Below, piece by piece: positions 1-8,459 of a DNA stretch of 64,000 nucleotides (its first letter is position 1; each line of letters begins with the position of its first letter). Under the pieces are notes generated by a model that made no database searches, was not told the origin of the DNA, and worked only from the letters and a program-made list of their open reading frames with translations. The stretch comes from Robinsoniella peoriensis (GTDB taxonomy: Bacteria > Bacillota > Clostridia > Lachnospirales > Lachnospiraceae), in the NCBI RefSeq assembly GCF_042680125.1, contig NZ_JBHTNY010000009.1, one strand, 5' to 3'. Position numbers and translations under genes: made by a program.

Positions 1-69
1 GCCATGTTGTCTGCTCCTTTGTTTCTTTTATTTTACATGACCTTAAAATATCTGTCCAATTTATTGTAG

Positions 70-207
70 CCTATCCAAAATGCAAAAAAAATAGAAGAGT
101 ATATTCGGAATCAACTAAAGGAAGATTTGGAATATGATCAAATGTCTTTGAAGGAGTATATTGACCCGTTTACGGGTGAGCCAGTAAACAAAAGCAAAAA
201 GAAATAA
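70..207 (+). pseudogene. C-terminal fragment of an unrecognised protein
   Basis: An open frame without a start codon begins just after an in-frame stop and ends in a lysine-rich tail (S-K-K-K). It is rich in charged residues and ends with a D-P-F-T-G-E-P-V segment. There is no ATG at its head and no Shine-Dalgarno site, so it looks like the 3' end of a gene whose 5' part was lost. It lies directly against the structured repeat at 205-331. It could be the tail of a transposon-encoded protein, but I do not recognise the family. Confidence 0.3.
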
Positions 208-331
208 GCCCAAGGGGCTTAGCAGGTAACTGACGTTGCGGCTGGCGAACCTTTCGATGAGTCTTTAGACTCCAGTACCGGAAACGAGCCCTTATAGGGC
301 GGAAAACAAACCACCGGCTAAGCCGGTGGTA
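205..331 (+). mobile_element. Structured remnant resembling an IS200/IS605 right end
   Basis: Three consecutive hairpins are visible: AAGCCC/GGGCTT-type pairing near 205-219, GCCC(TTATA)GGGC near 290, and a nearly perfect stem ACCACCGGCT/AGCCGGTGGT at 310-330 with a one-base loop. A terminal hairpin of this kind at a gene-less end is typical of IS200/IS605 elements, whose right end can also be the scaffold of a TnpB guide RNA. No tnpA or tnpB gene is present, so this would be a solo end. The assignment is inference from shape only. Confidence 0.33.
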
Positions 332-392
332 CTGATTTGTGGGCAAGGATATGTCTTTATTTTAACTGTCGAGAGCCCCATATAAAAAGGTG

Positions 393-1091
393 TCAGACAT
401 CAATGCCACGGATACCTGCATCAATGCCCTGTTCTTTTAAAATCTGAACAAACACTTCCAGCTCCTCACGGCTATAACTGTGAAATCCTGCCTGTATTAC
501 GTTTTCAGAATCTTTGTAGGCTTGTAAAAAATATTGTCGGCATCCGTGAAGCCATTCCCCAATCCGGTAGAAATCACTTTCTGAATGCAGTTCCTTAACT
601 ACCGTGGTGCGAAATTCATAATCCACGCCGCAGTTCATTAAATAAGTTGCAGATTCCATAATCGCATCCATTGAGAAATTGCGGCATCCAATCACCTTAT
701 CGTAATTTTCAGGGGAAGATTTGATATCCATAGCCACGTAATCAATCAATCCGGATTCAAACAGGCTGCGTATCATCTCCGGATGGCTGCCGTTGGTATC
801 TAATTTCACGAGATATCCCAGTGCTTTTAAATTTTCTATGAATAGGGGGAGATCTTTAAAAAGTGTAGGTTCTCCGCCGGTTACGCAGACGCCCTCCAGA
901 ATTCCCTGGCGTTTCTTCAGGTAGGCGAGTACTTCCGTATCCTCGATAAAAGGCTCTGCCTCCGGATTAAGAACGAGCCCTGCATTTTGGCAGAAAGGGC
1001 AGCGGAAATTACAGCCACCAAGAAAAAGTGTAGCGCCCAGATGTCCGGGATAGTCTAAAAGAGTTAATTTGTTAAAGCCATGTATTTTCAT
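393..1091 (-). CDS. nrdG: Anaerobic ribonucleotide reductase activating protein (NrdG-type radical SAM)
   Basis: This 232-residue protein has the radical SAM cluster motif C-x3-C-x2-C at Cys27, Cys31 and Cys34 and a GGEPT motif near residue 73 that contacts S-adenosylmethionine. The N-terminal pattern (GFNKLTLLDYPG) is that of the NrdG2 subgroup, which makes the glycyl radical on anaerobic class III ribonucleotide reductase NrdD; a pyruvate formate-lyase-activase-like role is the main alternative. A GGAGG site stands 7 bases before the ATG. No nrdD gene is visible beside it, so its partner must lie outside or elsewhere. The gene is divergent from tadA. Confidence 0.85.
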   Translation of the reverse strand: MKIHGFNKLTLLDYPGHLGATLFLGGCNFRCPFCQNAGLVLNPEAEPFIEDTEVLAYLKKRQGILEGVCVTGGEPTLFKDLPLFIENLKALGYLVKLDTNGSHPEMIRSLFESGLIDYVAMDIKSSPENYDKVIGCRNFSMDAIMESATYLMNCGVDYEFRTTVVKELHSESDFYRIGEWLHGCRQYFLQAYKDSENVIQAGFHSYSREELEVFVQILKEQGIDAGIRGIDV

Positions 1092-1389
1092 GTAGAGCCT
1101 CCTATTTTTGTGTTATCGTAATCGTTTGGTTTGCTTTAAGGTTATTTGTACTGGTATTATTATAGCAGATTCCATATAAAATGCATATAAATTTGGGTTT
1201 TGCTGAGAAATGGACGCTTTGTAGATAGATGTAGTGCGCGGAAAGAGAAGGGGGTGGAAGTTCAACCTAATGGTATTTAGAAATACCTGCTACTTGCGTT
1301 CTAATCCTTAAAAGGCTATAATAAACCCAGGAAATACCACTACATGAAGTGTGCATTATTATAATTATATTAAAGAAGAGAGTAAAATA

Positions 1390-1899
1390 ATGGAAGAAAA
1401 TACAAAGATACATGAGAAGTATATGCGGGAAGCTATCCGTCAGGCGAAAAAGGCGTATGCTATCGATGAGGTGCCGATCGGATGTGTGATCGTATATGAA
1501 GGCAGAATCATTGCAAGGGGTTATAACCGGAGAAATACGGATAAGAATACCCTTTCCCATGCAGAATTGATTGCGATCAGGAAAGCAAGCAAAAAACTGG
1601 GGGACTGGAGGCTGGAAGGATGTACGATGTATATTACCCTGGAACCCTGTCAGATGTGTTCCGGGGCGATTATCCAGGCAAGAGTATCCGAAGTTGTGAT
1701 TGGAAGCATGAATGGAAAAGCAGGGTGTGCCGGTTCTGTATTAAACCTGCTGGAAATGGAAGAATTTAATCACCAGGCAGCAGTTACCAGGGGAATCCTG
1801 GATGAGGAGTGCAGCCTGATGCTAAGCAGCTTTTTCCGTGAATTAAGGGAAAAGAAAAAGCTTGAAAAACAAAAAAGCAATAATGAAAAAGAAAAATAA
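1390..1899 (+). CDS. tadA: tRNA-specific adenosine deaminase TadA
   Basis: TadA deaminates adenosine-34 to inosine in the anticodon of tRNA-Arg(ACG), which is needed for wobble decoding. The 169-residue product shows the zinc-binding deaminase signature: His57-Ala-Glu59 (the catalytic H-A-E) and P-C-x-x-C with Cys87 and Cys90. I start it at the ATG preceded by a GAAGAGAG site; an upstream in-frame ATG at 1351 would add 13 residues that are not part of the family. The C-terminus is a lysine/glutamate-rich tail. The SRP RNA gene follows about 115 bases downstream, an arrangement common in Clostridia. Confidence 0.95.
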   Translation: MEENTKIHEKYMREAIRQAKKAYAIDEVPIGCVIVYEGRIIARGYNRRNTDKNTLSHAELIAIRKASKKLGDWRLEGCTMYITLEPCQMCSGAIIQARVSEVVIGSMNGKAGCAGSVLNLLEMEEFNHQAAVTRGILDEECSLMLSSFFRELREKKKLEKQKSNNEKEK

Positions 1900-2015
1900 A
1901 GAAAATTAAATTGAAAAATATCGCAATAAAGCGTGCGGTTCTAATTGACAAATTGGCAAAAACAAGTTATAGTAAATACTGCGTATGTAACACGCATTTA
2001 AATTGTCATAAAATT

Positions 2016-2280
2016 TCCGTGCAGCCGGGGAGTTAGCGGTGCCCTGTACCTACAATCCGCTACAGTAGGGGTGATACCAATCCGAGGGTTTTTTATTGCG
2101 AAGCTGCCCTCTATAAGTGGCGTTGACGTTTGGGTCTCGCGCAACAGGAATCTATGAATCGTGTCAGGTCAGGAATGGAGCAGCACTAAGTAGAACCTTC
2201 TGTGTGCCGTGAGGCAGCCTGAATTGAGTTAACTGTAGAGGTAACGTTCGTGGTAGGAATTCAAAGTGCGGTGCACGGAT
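2016..2280 (+). ncRNA. ffs: Signal recognition particle RNA (large bacterial type)
   Basis: The ends pair (CCGTGCA at 2017-2023 with TGCACGG at 2272-2278). The 5' Alu part contains the GGTGCCCTGTACC segment, and the S domain holds the conserved GTCAGGTCAGGAATGGAGCA core near 2162-2181 that binds Ffh. The length of about 265 nt is that of the Bacillus/Clostridium long SRP RNA with an Alu domain. It acts in co-translational targeting of membrane and secreted proteins. An intrinsic terminator follows. Confidence 0.93.
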
Positions 2281-2316
2281 TGAAATAAAAGATAGATACT
2301 CCTGCAAAGGAGAGGA

Positions 2317-2368
2317 AGTGTAAGCAATTCTTTTGAGAAATCAAAGAATACTTGCACTATTTTTTTTG
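2317..2368 (+). terminator. Intrinsic terminator of ffs
   Basis: A 16-17 bp inverted repeat (2317-2333 with 2343-2358, one mismatch/bulge) is followed by a run of nine T residues. It overlaps the stop codon of the convergent AraC-type gene, so it ends the SRP transcript; on the other strand it lies at the very end of the regulator gene. Confidence 0.8.
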
Positions 2369-3238
2369 CAAAGCCCGGTATTCTTTGGGAGTCATTCCAA
2401 AATACTTTCGAAACTGCCGGTTAAAATAAGAAATATTATTAAATCCATTTCCGAAAGCAATGTCCGTGACCGGCATTTCTGAACCAGCCAACTGCCCCAG
2501 GGTTCTGGTAAGCCGATAATAATTTAAATATTCCACACAGGTCATATTTACGTGCTTTTTAAAAAAACGCATAAAATGGTAATCACTGAAATGGCATAAA
2601 CCAGCGAGCTCAGATACCGAGATATGATTTTGATAGTGCTCCTGCATATATAGGAGTACTATTTTTATTTTCTCAGTAATTTCGGTATTATCCGGTGTAA
2701 AATCGCAGGATACGGCGGAATCCTGGAAGAGGAGATAAAAAAAGTGAAACAGCAGGGACTTAAGATTCAGTTCGTAAGCCTGCTCTTTTTGTAAATAGCA
2801 GTTTTGTATTTTCCAAAAGGATTCTGCCAACTCCCGGTAATTACTGTCCCGGGGGCTTATAATTAAGGGGTGGGTCCATTTCTGGCCGGCAAGGGGCTGC
2901 AGATATTTTGTGGTGCAAAAATCAGGATACTGACATCCCAGCATATAAAAACTGAATACGATGCTGTCAGAAACCATAGAATCCGCGCGTTCTGTCTGTG
3001 ACACACCGTGTAGAACCTGTGGTGGTATCAGAATCAGGTCGCCTTTATGTACTTCATAGGTATTTAAATCAATATTATAGAAGCATGTGCCTTCCCGGAT
3101 CATTGCGATTTCCATTTCTTCATGCCAGTGGGTTGCCAATACGGTGAAAGTGTCCGGTATGCTGCATCGGTAGAAGGCAAAGGGCATAAAATAGGTTCCA
3201 TGGCGGGTGCATTCATGAAGATATAAGTAATTGTCCAT
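2357..3238 (-). CDS. AraC-family transcriptional regulator
   Basis: The 293-residue protein has an N-terminal cupin-like sugar-sensing half (H-W-H-E-E near residue 38, and a P-P-x-V-L-H segment near 75) and a C-terminal pair of helix-turn-helix motifs (about 190-290). The AraC signature is seen at residues 265-285, with FNNISYFNRQFRKYFGMTPK. It is transcribed away from a GH31 glucosidase with a 171-base shared upstream region, so it very likely controls that gene in response to a sugar. The actual ligand cannot be read from the sequence. Confidence 0.88.
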   Translation of the reverse strand: MDNYLYLHECTRHGTYFMPFAFYRCSIPDTFTVLATHWHEEMEIAMIREGTCFYNIDLNTYEVHKGDLILIPPQVLHGVSQTERADSMVSDSIVFSFYMLGCQYPDFCTTKYLQPLAGQKWTHPLIISPRDSNYRELAESFWKIQNCYLQKEQAYELNLKSLLFHFFYLLFQDSAVSCDFTPDNTEITEKIKIVLLYMQEHYQNHISVSELAGLCHFSDYHFMRFFKKHVNMTCVEYLNYYRLTRTLGQLAGSEMPVTDIAFGNGFNNISYFNRQFRKYFGMTPKEYRALQKK

Positions 3239-3306
3239 ATAAACTCCGTTCCTATTTAAATATTCTTAATTTAGCAGGATTGTGTTAGAAGATGGTGGTA
3301 TTATGT

Positions 3307-3335
3307 TTGTTTTAATATAGCCTCCATACTATAAT
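3307..3335 (+). promoter_or_regulatory. Promoter of the GH31 glucosidase gene
   Basis: TTGTTT (3307-3312) is separated by 17 bases from a perfect TATAAT (3330-3335), followed by a GAAAGGAGAAG ribosome site and the ATG at 3410. The weak -35 box fits activation by the divergent AraC protein. Confidence 0.6.
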
Positions 3336-3409
3336 AACATAAAAGATTTCAGCATGAAAGTAAATAAATAATGCATGTATAGGGCAGGAAAGTTTGAAAG
3401 GAGAAGCAT

Positions 3410-5464
3410 ATGATTCGTAAATACACCTTCGGAAATCCGATGGAGACAGATGCAGTAGTACATAAAATTGAAAAGGAAACCGGTGAGGTACCCTTTATGG
3501 GCGTTGGCGCTGACCAGTTAGCCTTTACCTATAAGATGGACGATAATACAAGAATTTATGGACTGGGTGAAAATGTAAGGGGAATTAATAAAAGAGGATG
3601 GTGTTATATCAGTAATTGCAGCGATGATCCAAACCACAGAGAAGAAAAGAATTCCCTGTACGCAGCACATAACTTTATCATTATAGAAGGAAAAGAGAGA
3701 TTCGGACTATTTTTTGATTATCCCGGAATGCTGACTTTCGATCTGGGATATACAAGCAGTAATGATGTGAGCATTATTCCGGCAGAAGATGGACTGGATC
3801 TGTATATAATTGAAGGGGAAAGTATCAAGGATATTGTGAAACAATTCCGCCGCATGATTGGCAGGAGTTATATAGCTCCTAAATGGGCATTTGGCTATGG
3901 ACAGAGCCGGTGGAGTTATATGGATGAGGATGAAATCCGGGAGGTTGTAAAAGAGCACCGTGATGCCGGAATTCCTCTGGACAGCGTCTATATGGATATA
4001 GATTATATGGAACGATACAAGGATTTCACAATTAATGAAAAGGCATTTCCAGAGTTTCCTAAATTCGTGGAAGAACTGAAAGAGCAGAATATTCATCTTG
4101 TGCCGATTATCGATGCAGGGGTGAAAATTGAAGAAGGCTATGATGTCTATGAAGAAGGCGTAGAAAAGGGATATTTCTGTAAAGAAGAAGACGGTACCGA
4201 TTTCGTGGCTGCTGTATGGCCCGGAAAAGTGCATTTTCCGGATATGCTGAATCCGGATGCCAGAAAATGGTTTGGTCAGAAATACAAAGTACTCTTAGAT
4301 CAGGGAATTGAAGGTTTCTGGAATGATATGAACGAACCGGCTATATTCTATTCGGAAAAACATCTGGATGAAGTCTTTGAGCAGCTAGAAGATTTCAAAG
4401 GGAAGAATATAGATCTGGATCTGTATTATAAGTTTAACAGTCTGGTAGGAGGCATTTCCAATAATCCGGATGATTACAAACGATTTTATCACAAGTTCCA
4501 TGGAGAGACAGTCCGTCATGACAAAGTGCATAACCTGTTTGGATACAATATGACCAGAGCAGCGGGAGAAGCATTTGAGGAAATGGAGCCGGACAAGCGA
4601 ATTCTGATGTTTTCCAGATCTTCTTATGTGGGAATGCACCGCTACGGCGGCATATGGACTGGAGATAACCTTTCCTGGTGGTCCCATCTGTTATTGAATA
4701 TCCGGATGATGCCGTCTCTAAATATGGTTGGTATACTTTATACCGGTGCAGATATCGGAGGATTTGGAGCTGATACAACGGAAGATTTAATGATGAGATG
4801 GCTGGAATTTGGTATCTTTACGCCATTGTTCCGCAATCATTCTGCTATGGGTACAAGACGTCAGGAAGTATACCGGTTTGAAAATATTGATGCATTCAAG
4901 AATATTATCGGCATCCGCTATGGTCTGCTGCCATACATTTACAGTGAGTATATGAAAGCGGCGTTAAAGGATGAAATGTATTTCAGACCGTTGGCATTTG
5001 ATTATCCGGAAGATGATTTTGCAGCTAGAGTAGAAGACCAGCTTTTAATTGGAGACGGAGTAATGACTGCTCCGGTTTACGAACAGAATGCAAAAGGACG
5101 ATATGTATATCTGCCGGAGAAGATGAAAATGGTGAAGATGAAGAGCCTTACCGAGAGATCAGTAGAGCTTCTGGATCAGGGACACCACTATGTTGACATA
5201 GATCTGGATGAGACTGTTATCTTTATCCGTCCAAACCACGTGATCCCAATGTCATCAGGAGGACAGAGCGTTGCGGAAGTTGATTTTGGCAGTCTGGAGC
5301 TGCTTGGATATGTAGAGGATAAGGCAGTCTATGAGCTTTACGATGATGATGGATATGGCAAAGATTATGAAAATAGTGATCATTACACTACGATTACCGT
5401 AAGCCAGGATGGTACAGTTACGGCTGAGGGAATAATTGAACGAAGATATACGCTCAGCATTTAA
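3410..5464 (+). CDS. Glycoside hydrolase family 31 alpha-glucosidase
   Basis: This enzyme should release glucose from the non-reducing end of alpha-linked oligosaccharides in the cytoplasm, since no signal peptide is seen. The 684-residue protein has the GH31 N-terminal beta domain with YGLGEN near residue 50, the catalytic barrel with the nucleophile Asp306 in FWNDMNEPA and the acid/base Asp419 in WTGDN, and C-terminal beta domains. These positions match the short GH31 alpha-glucosidases of gut Ruminococcus/Blautia, which prefer isomaltose-like or maltose-like links. The gene is complete and preceded by a strong GGAG site. The 3' end takes part in a tandem repeat (5444-5570). Confidence 0.93.
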   Translation: MIRKYTFGNPMETDAVVHKIEKETGEVPFMGVGADQLAFTYKMDDNTRIYGLGENVRGINKRGWCYISNCSDDPNHREEKNSLYAAHNFIIIEGKERFGLFFDYPGMLTFDLGYTSSNDVSIIPAEDGLDLYIIEGESIKDIVKQFRRMIGRSYIAPKWAFGYGQSRWSYMDEDEIREVVKEHRDAGIPLDSVYMDIDYMERYKDFTINEKAFPEFPKFVEELKEQNIHLVPIIDAGVKIEEGYDVYEEGVEKGYFCKEEDGTDFVAAVWPGKVHFPDMLNPDARKWFGQKYKVLLDQGIEGFWNDMNEPAIFYSEKHLDEVFEQLEDFKGKNIDLDLYYKFNSLVGGISNNPDDYKRFYHKFHGETVRHDKVHNLFGYNMTRAAGEAFEEMEPDKRILMFSRSSYVGMHRYGGIWTGDNLSWWSHLLLNIRMMPSLNMVGILYTGADIGGFGADTTEDLMMRWLEFGIFTPLFRNHSAMGTRRQEVYRFENIDAFKNIIGIRYGLLPYIYSEYMKAALKDEMYFRPLAFDYPEDDFAARVEDQLLIGDGVMTAPVYEQNAKGRYVYLPEKMKMVKMKSLTERSVELLDQGHHYVDIDLDETVIFIRPNHVIPMSSGGQSVAEVDFGSLELLGYVEDKAVYELYDDDGYGKDYENSDHYTTITVSQDGTVTAEGIIERRYTLSI

Positions 5465-5570
5465 AAGAAGATATGCGCATATCATTTAAACAAAGTTATA
5501 CGCATAGCATTTAAACAAAGATATACGCTCAGCATATAAACCAAAATATACGCTTAGCATATACATGAAA
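5444..5570 (+). repeat. Five tandem copies of a 25-bp unit spanning the GH31 stop codon
   Basis: Units start at about 5444, 5469, 5494, 5519 and 5545; each reads roughly AGATATACGCTCAGCATTTA followed by an A-rich spacer. The first unit encodes the last residues and the stop codon of the GH31 gene, and the others are degenerate non-coding copies. Slipped-strand duplication of the gene end is the simplest origin. Confidence 0.8.
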
Positions 5571-5598
5571 AAGAAGATTAAGATAAAATTTAAACGAT

Positions 5599-5637
5599 AG
5601 CTGGTACATGAATCACTTTGTGTACCAGCTGTTTTTG
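5599..5637 (+). terminator. Intrinsic terminator after the GH31 gene
   Basis: A perfect 10-bp stem, AGCTGGTACA (5599-5608) with TGTACCAGCT (5621-5630), is followed by GTTTTTG. It closes the glucosidase transcript after the tandem repeats. Confidence 0.85.
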
Positions 5638-5747
5638 TTGGTATATAGGTATTGGGCATGTCTGGAAAATGACCGTTTTGATCAAATAGTTGATGAAATT
5701 TTGATAAACATGCATTACACTATACCTGATAAGGAGGTAATGCAGAT

Positions 5748-6422
5748 ATGGAACATACAATCTTAATTGTGGATGATGAAATAGATATTGTGAATATGCT
5801 GGGTGATTATTTTGAATTTAACGGTTACCAGGTAATGACTGCGTTCAGCGGAATGGAAGCGCTGCAAAAAGCAGAGAGGGGACCGGATTTGATCTTGCTG
5901 GATGTAAATATGCCGGATATGGACGGACTTACCGTCTGCAGAAGCATCCGGGATTTTGTATCCTGCCCCATTTTATTTCTGACGGCGAAAATAGAAGATG
6001 GAGATAAAATCAAAGGCTTTCGTGCCGGGGGCGATGATTATATAGTAAAGCCTTTTAGCATTGATGAACTGGGGGCGAGAGTTGAGGCACATCTGAGAAG
6101 GGAGCAGCGCCATGGATGTTCTTCAAGAGTTAAATTCGATCAGGATTTTACAATTGATTATACCGAAAAGTGTGCTTATTATAAAGGGGAGGCAATGGGA
6201 TTTGTTAAAAAAGAATTTGAGATTATCGAATTTTTATCCCAGAATTCCGGGCAAATATTTGATAAAGAGCGCATTTATGAGAAAATATGGGGATTTGACG
6301 GGCAGGGAGACAGCAGTGTAGTGGCAGAACATGTGAGGCGGATACGATCTAAGATGGCAGCCATAGGCTGTAAACCTTTCATTGAAACGGTCTGGGGGGT
6401 TGGTTATAAATGGAGCAGGTAG
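5748..6422 (+). CDS. OmpR/PhoB-type response regulator
   Basis: The 224-residue protein has a receiver domain (acidic pocket Asp9-Asp10, phosphoacceptor Asp52 in LLDVNMPD, conserved Lys in DDYIVKPF) and a C-terminal winged helix ending in VWGVGYKW. It overlaps the downstream kinase gene by 13 bases, so the pair is translationally coupled. A GATAAGGAGG site precedes the ATG. A pair of TAAGAA repeats 11 bp apart lies beyond the kinase gene, and an operon of VTT and glycosyltransferase genes follows, a plausible target. The signal is unknown. Confidence 0.92.
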   Translation: MEHTILIVDDEIDIVNMLGDYFEFNGYQVMTAFSGMEALQKAERGPDLILLDVNMPDMDGLTVCRSIRDFVSCPILFLTAKIEDGDKIKGFRAGGDDYIVKPFSIDELGARVEAHLRREQRHGCSSRVKFDQDFTIDYTEKCAYYKGEAMGFVKKEFEIIEFLSQNSGQIFDKERIYEKIWGFDGQGDSSVVAEHVRRIRSKMAAIGCKPFIETVWGVGYKWSR

Positions 6423-7603
6423 AGAAAAAAAGCATTTCCTTGAGAGACCTGTCCCTGAAACAATCCTTCATGCTTTATATGGTTGTTTTTACCCTGATTG
6501 CATTGTTTTGCAGCATATCAATTCAGGCGGTATTTACCAATACGGAAAAAAACATCATCTATCGGAAAATACCGGATAAGGAACAGTTAGAATATTCCAC
6601 GAGCTATGGGGTGCATACAAAGGAAGGAAAATATTATGAGTATACTACCCGGGAAGCCAGAATGATACGTATCTGTAATATTGGAGGCGGTATCTCTTTG
6701 ATACTGAGCTTTTTAGTTATCGTTATAATGGCCGGTTTGCTGTTTTACCGTAATAAACTAAAGACACCAATTACGCTGCTGGAGGAGGCGGCAAGTAAGA
6801 TCGGGCAGCAGGATCTGGATTTTCACATTTATTATAACTGCAACAATGAAATGGGGAGGCTGTGCCGTAATTTTGAGCATATGAGATCTTCCCTAGATCA
6901 AAATAACCGCGAGATGTGGCGGGCGATGGAAGAGAGAAAGCGGCTGAATGCAGCATTTTCCCATGATTTGCGGACGCCGCTCACGGTATTGCGTGGATAT
7001 GTGGACATGCTTTCCAAATATCTGCCAGATGATAAAGTTTCCAAGGAAAAGCTGATTGGAACCGTACAGACCATGTCTGCACATGTGACCAGGCTTGAGA
7101 ATTATGTTTCCAGTATGCATGCACTGCAAAAGCTGGAGGATGTTGATATTAAGACTAGTGTAATAAATTGTGAGGAATTTGCAGAGCAGATCAGAGACTG
7201 TGCCGATATACTTTGCAGGGAAAAAGGCATGCAGCTGAAATTTACTACGCATTTTAAATGTTCTAAAATATCAGTGGACCGAGAATTAGTACTGCAGGTT
7301 TTTGAAAATCTCATCTCTAATGGTGTACGATACGCGAAAAGAGAATTGGATGTGCAGCTATTTGCATATGGTGAGTATTTTTCCGTAGCGGTCGGTGATG
7401 ATGGAAAAGGATTTACCAGAGAGGCCTTAGAACAGGCAGTGAAGCCCTTTTATAAAGAAAAAGAAAATGTCTACGATTCTCATTTTGGTTTGGGGCTGAA
7501 TATCTGTAAGATTCTCAGTGAAAAACATGGAGGTTCCATATTTTGCGCTAATGGCCACAATGGAGGCGGGCTTGTGCAGGCTAATTTTAAAATGTTGCTG
7601 TAA
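6410..7603 (+). CDS. Membrane sensor histidine kinase
   Basis: The 397-residue protein has two membrane segments (about residues 20-40 and 93-113) around a short 50-residue outside loop, a HAMP linker, a HisKA domain with His185 in AAFSHDLRTPL, and a HATPase domain with N (LISNGVRYA), D-D-G-K-G-F and GLGLNICK boxes. The small sensor loop suggests detection of a membrane or envelope signal rather than a bulky ligand. It is coupled to the response regulator in front of it. Confidence 0.92.
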   Translation: MEQVEKKSISLRDLSLKQSFMLYMVVFTLIALFCSISIQAVFTNTEKNIIYRKIPDKEQLEYSTSYGVHTKEGKYYEYTTREARMIRICNIGGGISLILSFLVIVIMAGLLFYRNKLKTPITLLEEAASKIGQQDLDFHIYYNCNNEMGRLCRNFEHMRSSLDQNNREMWRAMEERKRLNAAFSHDLRTPLTVLRGYVDMLSKYLPDDKVSKEKLIGTVQTMSAHVTRLENYVSSMHALQKLEDVDIKTSVINCEEFAEQIRDCADILCREKGMQLKFTTHFKCSKISVDRELVLQVFENLISNGVRYAKRELDVQLFAYGEYFSVAVGDDGKGFTREALEQAVKPFYKEKENVYDSHFGLGLNICKILSEKHGGSIFCANGHNGGGLVQANFKMLL

Positions 7604-7622
7604 AGCGAGGCACTTGAGTGTG

Positions 7623-7640
7623 TTAAGAATAATGTAAGAA
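7623..7640 (+). promoter_or_regulatory. Candidate response-regulator binding site
   Basis: TAAGAA occurs at 7624-7629 and again at 7635-7640, an 11-bp period that puts both copies on one DNA face, as OmpR/PhoB-family dimers require. It lies between the two-component genes and the VTT/GT2 operon. Confidence 0.35.
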
Positions 7641-7751
7641 ATTCTATAGAAAATTATCGGTTGCAGTTGATAATTTGTTGAATATTGTAATTTATACTCT
7701 TCTTAAAAGTTAAGGAAGGAAAACTTCCGGGGCGGATAAGGAGAGTTTTTT

Positions 7752-8459
7752 ATGACATTAAAACGGAAAAAGATAATTAGTATCGCATGCGTTACTATTT
7801 TTATACTCATGAGTGCAGCCGTTTTTTGGTTTGTGGGGAGGCCAATGCTGGAATTTGTTTCACAGCCGGAAAAGTTTCGTGCGTGGGTTGACGGGCATGG
7901 TATTTGGGGGCGAGTTGCATTCAGTGCAATGATGGCAATGCAGATTATCATAGCTATCATACCCGGAGAACCCCTTGAAATCGGGGCGGGTTATGCCTTC
8001 GGGATATTTGAAGGGACAGCGCTTTGCCTGATCGGGGCATTAATCGGGAGCATTGTTGTATTCTATTTTGTCAGGTATTTTGGAGTGAAAGCGGTAGAAG
8101 TATTTTACCCAAGAGAAAAGATCCAGTCACTTAAAATTATGCAGAATCAAAAGAAACTGAATACACTGACCTTTATACTGTTTTTGATTCCGGGGACACC
8201 AAAAGACCTTATGACCTATGTTATCGGGCTTACAACAATGAGATTATCAACCTGGATTTTAATAACAGGGATAGCGAGAATTCCATCAATCATAACATCT
8301 ACGGTGGGAGGAGATGCATTGGGAGTACAGAATTACCAATTTGCTATTCTTGTATTTGCTGTCACAATCATTGTCAGCATAATTGGCTTAATGGTATATC
8401 GGGTTATAACGGTACGTGGTGCTGCAAAAGAAGGAGGAAAAAGTTATGGAAATGATTAA
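7752..8459 (+). CDS. TVP38/TMEM64 (VTT/DedA-like) membrane protein
   Basis: The 235-residue protein has about six hydrophobic segments and the two re-entrant motifs of the VTT domain, IIPGEPLEIGAGYAFG (about residues 75-90) and FLIPGTPKDLMTYVIGL (about 143-160). Proteins of this family move lipids across membranes or scramble them (DedA, TMEM64, VMP1 relatives); the bacterial substrate is not predictable here. The stop overlaps the next gene, a glycosyltransferase, by 14 bases, so the two probably work on the same envelope glycolipid or polymer. A GGAGAG site precedes the ATG. Confidence 0.85.
   Translation: MTLKRKKIISIACVTIFILMSAAVFWFVGRPMLEFVSQPEKFRAWVDGHGIWGRVAFSAMMAMQIIIAIIPGEPLEIGAGYAFGIFEGTALCLIGALIGSIVVFYFVRYFGVKAVEVFYPREKIQSLKIMQNQKKLNTLTFILFLIPGTPKDLMTYVIGLTTMRLSTWILITGIARIPSIITSTVGGDALGVQNYQFAILVFAVTIIVSIIGLMVYRVITVRGAAKEGGKSYGND

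Noticed and set aside
1267..1560. Minus-strand open frame of 97 codons across the tadA start
   Set aside because: It overlaps the conserved tadA coding region, lacks a ribosome site and has no protein pattern.
3707..4778. Several minus-strand frames inside the GH31 gene
   Set aside because: They are shadows of a strongly conserved coding sequence with correct codon use on the plus strand.
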